From Brevibacterium antiquum (lineage in GTDB: Bacteria > Actinomycetota > Actinomycetes > Actinomycetales > Brevibacteriaceae), in NCBI RefSeq assembly GCF_016107655.1, contig NZ_JABASX010000014.1, positions 1 through 64,000 on the forward strand: a DNA stretch of 64,000 nt, in the 5' to 3' direction. Shown here in pieces: positions 60,681 through 64,000 of this stretch. Each line of letters begins with the position of its first letter. Position 1 is the stretch's first letter. Made by a program: the position numbers and the translations under genes. The notes beneath the pieces were generated by a model. The model ran no database searches. It was not told the DNA's origin and saw only the letters and a list, made by a program, of their open reading frames with translations.

Positions 60681-60708
60681 TATCTATGCGCAGAAGACCA
60701 GGTCAGTC
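60681..60708 (-). promoter_or_regulatory. Module promoter element copy 9
   Basis: Minus strand: GACTGA, then GCATAGATA 19 nt after the first G. It sits at the right edge of the module and drives the coupling-type ATPase, whose ATG (60675) lies 5 nt after TAGATA. Confidence 0.75.
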
Positions 60709-61082
60709 GTCAGGATGACAGCCATTTTGCTCGTCCGGAATCCTAGTTCAGACCTCTGGGTGTGGGTGATCGAAGTGCGGGATGTGGTCGCGCATGGGTG
60801 TTGTTCGAGGTCAGAGCCGTGGTCGCGGAGGCCGATTGGGACGAGGAAATCGAACGACATTGGCCAATAACCAGGAGCGGAGAAATGCGAGTCGATAAAG
60901 CAATATCCTCCGTTCTATCGCCATTCGAACATCCCCGCTCCTGGCATCCAAATGGCCCCACCGGCTTCCCCTCCGATAAATCTCCACTCCAAATTAGCCT
61001 CCGGCTATACCCAATTGGCCGTATGGCGGGGTTGTCGAAAAGGACCTAGGTGATGGACGAGGCGGGCCGGACCGGGACTCAC

Positions 61083-61100
61083 GCGCAGCGTGGCCTGCGC
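61083..61100. repeat. Short hairpin in the noncoding region
   Basis: GCGCAG / CTGCGC, a 6-bp perfect stem with a 6-nt loop. Confidence 0.5.
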
Positions 61101-61429
61101 AGCAGGTGTGACATGAAGTCGACAAAGAAGCAGGAGTAACCAATCAGGACAGAGTCAATCACCAGCCTCCGGCTGCACACGGGGGCGCGTGAGGAAGTAA
61201 GTGCGTGGCTAAGTGCAGATGATGTGTGAAAGTGGCAAGTGGGTTGCGTACCGATACCGGTGTGAAGTTGCTGAGAGGTGTAGCTGTGACTGCGTGGCTG
61301 AGTTCGGGGTTGGTCTGCCGGTGGGCCTGGTCTATAGAGGTTGAGGGTTGCCGGTTGGCTGGCGTACGCGGGGTTGTCGGAGACGAATAGTGGAACTGAT
61401 CGGCTCTGATTGGGACTCAGGGACGAAAC

Positions 61430-61538
61430 GAGGCCGCTTCGCGGCGAAAAGAAACGCTGCGCTCCAGGCGACGCCCGCCAGGGCGGAGCCCTCTTTACTA
61501 GGCGGTTACCACGCTCGGCGGCTACCGCCGCAGCGTTT
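61430..61538. repeat. Cluster of inverted repeats
   Basis: The arms AAACGCTGCG (61452-61461) and CGCAGCGTTT (61529-61538) are perfectly complementary over 10 bp across 67 nt. Inside are smaller stems such as CGCCC / GGGCG and GGCGGT / ACCGCC. GCCGC-TTC-GCGGC lies just before the left arm. The nested layout resembles a folded RNA or a protein-binding origin region. Confidence 0.5.
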
Positions 61539-61719
61539 GCTCCCGGCCTGGGCAGTCCGGTCGCGTCGATGACTTCGCCACTACCGTGGTCGGTTCCGAG
61601 TTGCCTGGTGGTCGTTGTTGGGTGCATGTCATCTCTACGTGCGGCGTTGTCATTGGTGAACCATGGCAGCGGTAGCATCTCTGTCCGGGTGATTGAATTT
61701 CTATTGCTCTGGAGGTCGC

Positions 61720-61989
61720 ATGTCGATTGCGCACAATGGTGAGGCCCGGTCAGTGTCGAGGTCGCGGATTCTCGTGCGTTCGGTGTTGAAGCTGTCGTGG
61801 GGCGTGCTGTCTGGATTCAGTGTGGGCATGGTTGCCACGCTCGGCTTGGCCCGGTGGGTGCCAATGCTCAGTGACGTCGCGATCTCAGTATTCGGAGTGA
61901 CGTTCATCATCGCTGAAGTCTTGATTGCAGTGTGGGTGATCTCCGTCGTCGCTTGGGTGGTCGTAGCCGTGAGGTCAGGCAAGCGTTAG
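61720..61989 (+). CDS. Small membrane protein with two helices
   Basis: 89 residues from ATG 61720, with GGAGG 4 nt upstream. Two hydrophobic stretches, LSWGVLSGFSVGMVATLGLA and FGVTFIIAEVLIAVWVISVVAWVVV, are flanked by basic ends (RSRILVRSVLK and RSGKR). No family recognised. It is transcribed rightward toward the zinc-ribbon nuclease gene, 72 bp away. Possible roles include an effector or immunity-type protein, but nothing in the sequence settles this. Confidence 0.65.
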   Translation: MSIAHNGEARSVSRSRILVRSVLKLSWGVLSGFSVGMVATLGLARWVPMLSDVAISVFGVTFIIAEVLIAVWVISVVAWVVVAVRSGKR

Positions 61990-62061
61990 ACAGTCGAGAC
62001 CCCTTATGCCACAACTGCTGTCTATGATCAGAAGTGGTGAGGGCGAGAAGGCTCCTCAACG

Positions 62062-63819
62062 GTGAGCGCAGGCGGAGGTGGGGTGGCAGTGGACCAAGCA
62101 GTTTGTCGTTGGGATGGGTGTTCGGAGCCGGGAGCATTCTTGACTCGGAAGAAACCAACGTGGTGCCTGGAACATCTTGGGTCATTGCTCGATCGAGCGG
62201 GGCTGAAGGCTGTCGAGGACTTCCCAGGCAAGGCGACCGCGTACTGGCTGACTGAATGCCTGGTCTGTGGAACTGTCGCTCATTACCGCCTGGACTACAT
62301 CATCGAGAAGATGGACTCCGAGAAACCATGTCGGGCCTGTTTCTGGTGGAAATGGAATCGTGTTCCTCTCATGGATCGTGCAACCGACATCGAAGAAGTT
62401 GAGGTTGTGCGTCGACATGCGGCCGAAATGGGGTACGAGTATTTGAACGCGTGCTTTTCGCCCTCGATGTCTGGCGATCCTCATCGAGTGAGATGTCGAA
62501 GCTGCGGAAAGATTGAAGCCCGTGGCGTCGGCAACATGGGGTGCTCTTGCCGGAGGACTGGTACTCGTCGAACTCCCCCAAGACAGTCAGGAACGTCGAA
62601 CCTATTCAAAGATTCGAGCTCGAAGTACTTGTCGTGGTGGGATCATGACCTCAATACTGAGCAGGATTGGCTAACGACACCGGTGAAGGCAACCCGGAAG
62701 ATCCATTGGAAGTGCCCGGACCATGGGCACGAGTTCGTGTCCTCACCGGCTGCCCTTTGGGACTGCCCGAGCTGTAGCGAACAACGAATGTCTGAGTACC
62801 AGATGGAGACTGACTCTTACTCGGACAAGTTCGTCGCCGACGTTCCTGAGATTCTTGCCTACTGGGCAGACGAGAGAGATCCAGCCACGGTCGCAGTCAA
62901 TACCCATCAGCAGTTTGTTTTCACCTGCGAAAATGGGCACAGAGCGCGACGGGCGCCGAGACTGAGAGGGTGCCCTGCATGTCGGGCTCAAACGACACGG
63001 CGAAAGAACCTTGAGGAGGCAACGTCGGATCAGGCCCGACCACGGATGGGCGCCGAACTGGCCGAGCAGTTTCACCCCACTCGAAATGGGAAGATCCTCA
63101 TGGTTGCACTGTCTCCGGAGTCCCGGCGAATGGTTTGGTGGCGCGACCCCAACTGCGGCTTTGAGTGGCAAGGCACACCGGGGGCGCGTGACAAACGTGA
63201 ACGGCTCCGCTGTCCTCGGTGTGCTTCAATCCTCGACTCGTTGGCTTATCACTATCCAGAGCTGGCGGATGAATGGGCACCGTCGAATCCACAGACGGCT
63301 TGGCAGGTTCGACCAACGGGACAGACTCGCGGTTACACCCCTGAGTGGGTGTGTAAGTCTGGTCATCGCTGGCAGGCGACAACCGCTTCGCGCACGAACG
63401 GCTCAACGTGCCCGGAGTGTTCGGTCACAGGGAAGTCGAGGATTGAGCTGGCTTATCTCGACGCCCTGTCGGGAATCTTTCCTTCGGTGCATTCGGGACG
63501 GTTGATCCGAAGCCAGGAGTTCACTCACGCGCGAGCGTGGCGACCAGACATCTTGATCGAGGCCGATGAAGCCAACCGGTCGGTCATTGTCGAGTACGAC
63601 GGTTCGTATTGGCACTCCGAGAAGACGGACACCGATACGAAGAAGAGTCTCGATCTCATCGCCGCGGGCTACGACGTCGTTCGCTTACGCGAACACCCAC
63701 TGCGATCGTTGCCAGTTCACTCGGCTCATTACATTGAATTGATCGTCTACGGGCTGACATCTGATGTTGACCACATCGTTGGTCAAATCCAAGAGTGGAT
63801 CGGGAAGAGGAAGTTGTGA
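62062..63819 (+). CDS. Multi-zinc-ribbon protein with a Vsr/DUF559-like nuclease domain
   Basis: 585 residues if started at GTG 62062; GTG 62089 is also possible, with GGAGG upstream. The first 470 residues hold a series of CxxC-type zinc ribbons (CRWDGC, CLVCG, CRACF, CRSCGK, CPDHGHEF..CPSC, CENGHRARR..CPACR, CPRC, CKSGHRW..CPEC), several with the W-x-C-x3-GHxW pattern of the DUF4379-type treble-clef family. The C-terminal domain (about 475-585) has a Vsr/DUF559-like core: WRPDILIEAD, SVIVEYDGSYWHS, then DLIAAGYDVVRLREHPL. This suggests a DNA- or RNA-binding nuclease. It overlaps the next gene (GTGA). Related proteins are frequent in mobile elements and defence islands. Confidence 0.78.
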   Translation: MSAGGGGVAVDQAVCRWDGCSEPGAFLTRKKPTWCLEHLGSLLDRAGLKAVEDFPGKATAYWLTECLVCGTVAHYRLDYIIEKMDSEKPCRACFWWKWNRVPLMDRATDIEEVEVVRRHAAEMGYEYLNACFSPSMSGDPHRVRCRSCGKIEARGVGNMGCSCRRTGTRRTPPRQSGTSNLFKDSSSKYLSWWDHDLNTEQDWLTTPVKATRKIHWKCPDHGHEFVSSPAALWDCPSCSEQRMSEYQMETDSYSDKFVADVPEILAYWADERDPATVAVNTHQQFVFTCENGHRARRAPRLRGCPACRAQTTRRKNLEEATSDQARPRMGAELAEQFHPTRNGKILMVALSPESRRMVWWRDPNCGFEWQGTPGARDKRERLRCPRCASILDSLAYHYPELADEWAPSNPQTAWQVRPTGQTRGYTPEWVCKSGHRWQATTASRTNGSTCPECSVTGKSRIELAYLDALSGIFPSVHSGRLIRSQEFTHARAWRPDILIEADEANRSVIVEYDGSYWHSEKTDTDTKKSLDLIAAGYDVVRLREHPLRSLPVHSAHYIELIVYGLTSDVDHIVGQIQEWIGKRKL

Positions 63820-64000
63820 CCAAGAAGAAGGCTTACGATCAGCGTTTGATGTACTCAGATCACATCACTCAATATCGCTACTTCTTGTCGTGCGCGCACG
63901 CCTATCTCGAATCTAGTGACCAGCTTGATACTTCGTGGAGTGGACTCAACGATGAGCCTTCTGTGCATGACGTACAGGCGGACTTCGAGCACAAGTGTAC
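63816..64000 (+). CDS. Start of an unidentified gene (partial)
   Basis: GTG 63816 overlaps the nuclease stop by 4 bp and the frame stays open to the window edge (61 codons). The residues seen (TKKKAYDQRLMYSDHITQYRYFLSC and onward) include two Cys and are not recognised. Translational coupling suggests it works with the zinc-ribbon nuclease. Confidence 0.6.
   Translation, partial: MTKKKAYDQRLMYSDHITQYRYFLSCAHAYLESSDQLDTSWSGLNDEPSVHDVQADFEHKC

Larger units (their letters stand above)
60709..61719. other. About 1 kb of structured noncoding DNA
   Basis: No open frame is convincing: the candidates are Arg/Ser/Pro-rich, overlap each other and lack ribosome-binding sites. The stretch contains several inverted repeats, listed separately, and lies just upstream of the coupling ATPase gene. 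It is a good place to look for an origin of transfer or replication, or a structured RNA. Confidence 0.45.

Noticed and set aside
61079-61678. 199-residue minus-strand frame in the noncoding region
   Set aside because: No start signal, Ser/Pro/His-rich translation, and it covers the inverted repeats.
1-64000. CRISPR array or restriction-modification operon
   Set aside because: No regular spaced repeats were seen, and the Cas4-like nuclease at 37310 has no Cas neighbours. No methylase motif was recognised.

Overview
The window looks like part of an actinobacterial genome. GC is high, GTG starts are frequent, and the left third carries Lrp/AsnC, MocR and MHS-family genes of types common in Brevibacterium-like Micrococcales. 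The genus is an inference from gene content, not a match I could run. Nothing here shows whether the right part is a plasmid or an integrated element.

Positions 1-21,117 are ordinary accessory metabolism in four blocks. (i) 1.6-3.6 kb: a class III aminotransferase beside a truncated small-molecule kinase. (ii) 3.8-7.6 kb: an Lrp regulator divergent from a LysE-type exporter, then a ketopantoate-reductase-like gene broken by an exact 35-bp tandem duplication, a cysteine-synthase-like gene and a GNAT gene. (iii) 7.9-13.0 kb: a double Lrp-type regulator divergent from an MHS transporter, a 2-ketoarginine-decarboxylase-like TPP enzyme and an agmatinase/guanidinobutyrase-like ureohydrolase. This reads as arginine breakdown by the transaminase route. 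(iv) 14.0-21.1 kb: a minus-strand cluster of a decarboxylase-like protein, a C-N hydrolase, a polar amino-acid-type ABC transporter and a nitrilase, divergent from a MocR regulator.

Positions 21.1-23.3 kb are a decayed junction with an IS1634-type transposase stub, a sequence like a tRNA 3' end and orphan ORFs.

Positions 23.3-60.7 kb form one coherent conjugation/replication module. It encodes a VirB4-type ATPase, a TcpC/VirB8-like protein, three FtsK/HerA-type ATPases (one fused to a HAD-like domain), a Replic_Relax-like protein, a primase-helicase, a RecB/Cas4-like nuclease, a NERD protein, a ParA/TadZ-like ATPase, and many small or novel proteins. Three inteins interrupt two of the ATPases: two in VirB4 and one in the primase-helicase.

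The strongest unexpected signal is a bipartite promoter-like element. It consists of a GACWCA-type box, 19-20 nt from its first base to GCATAGA, and occurs nine times in this module. Every copy points in the direction of transcription of module genes. In four cases GCATAGA-type sequence lies only 4-5 nt before the start codon, implying leaderless mRNA. In three cases it contains the stop codon of the gene upstream. A sigma-factor-like protein (48,359-49,216), and possibly a second one (27,977-29,239), are candidates for reading these promoters. I propose a self-contained conjugative element with its own promoter class. No canonical relaxase is visible in the window.

Positions 60.7-64.0 kb hold about 1 kb of structured noncoding DNA, a small two-helix membrane protein, a zinc-ribbon protein with a Vsr/DUF559-like nuclease end, and the start of another gene that runs off the window.
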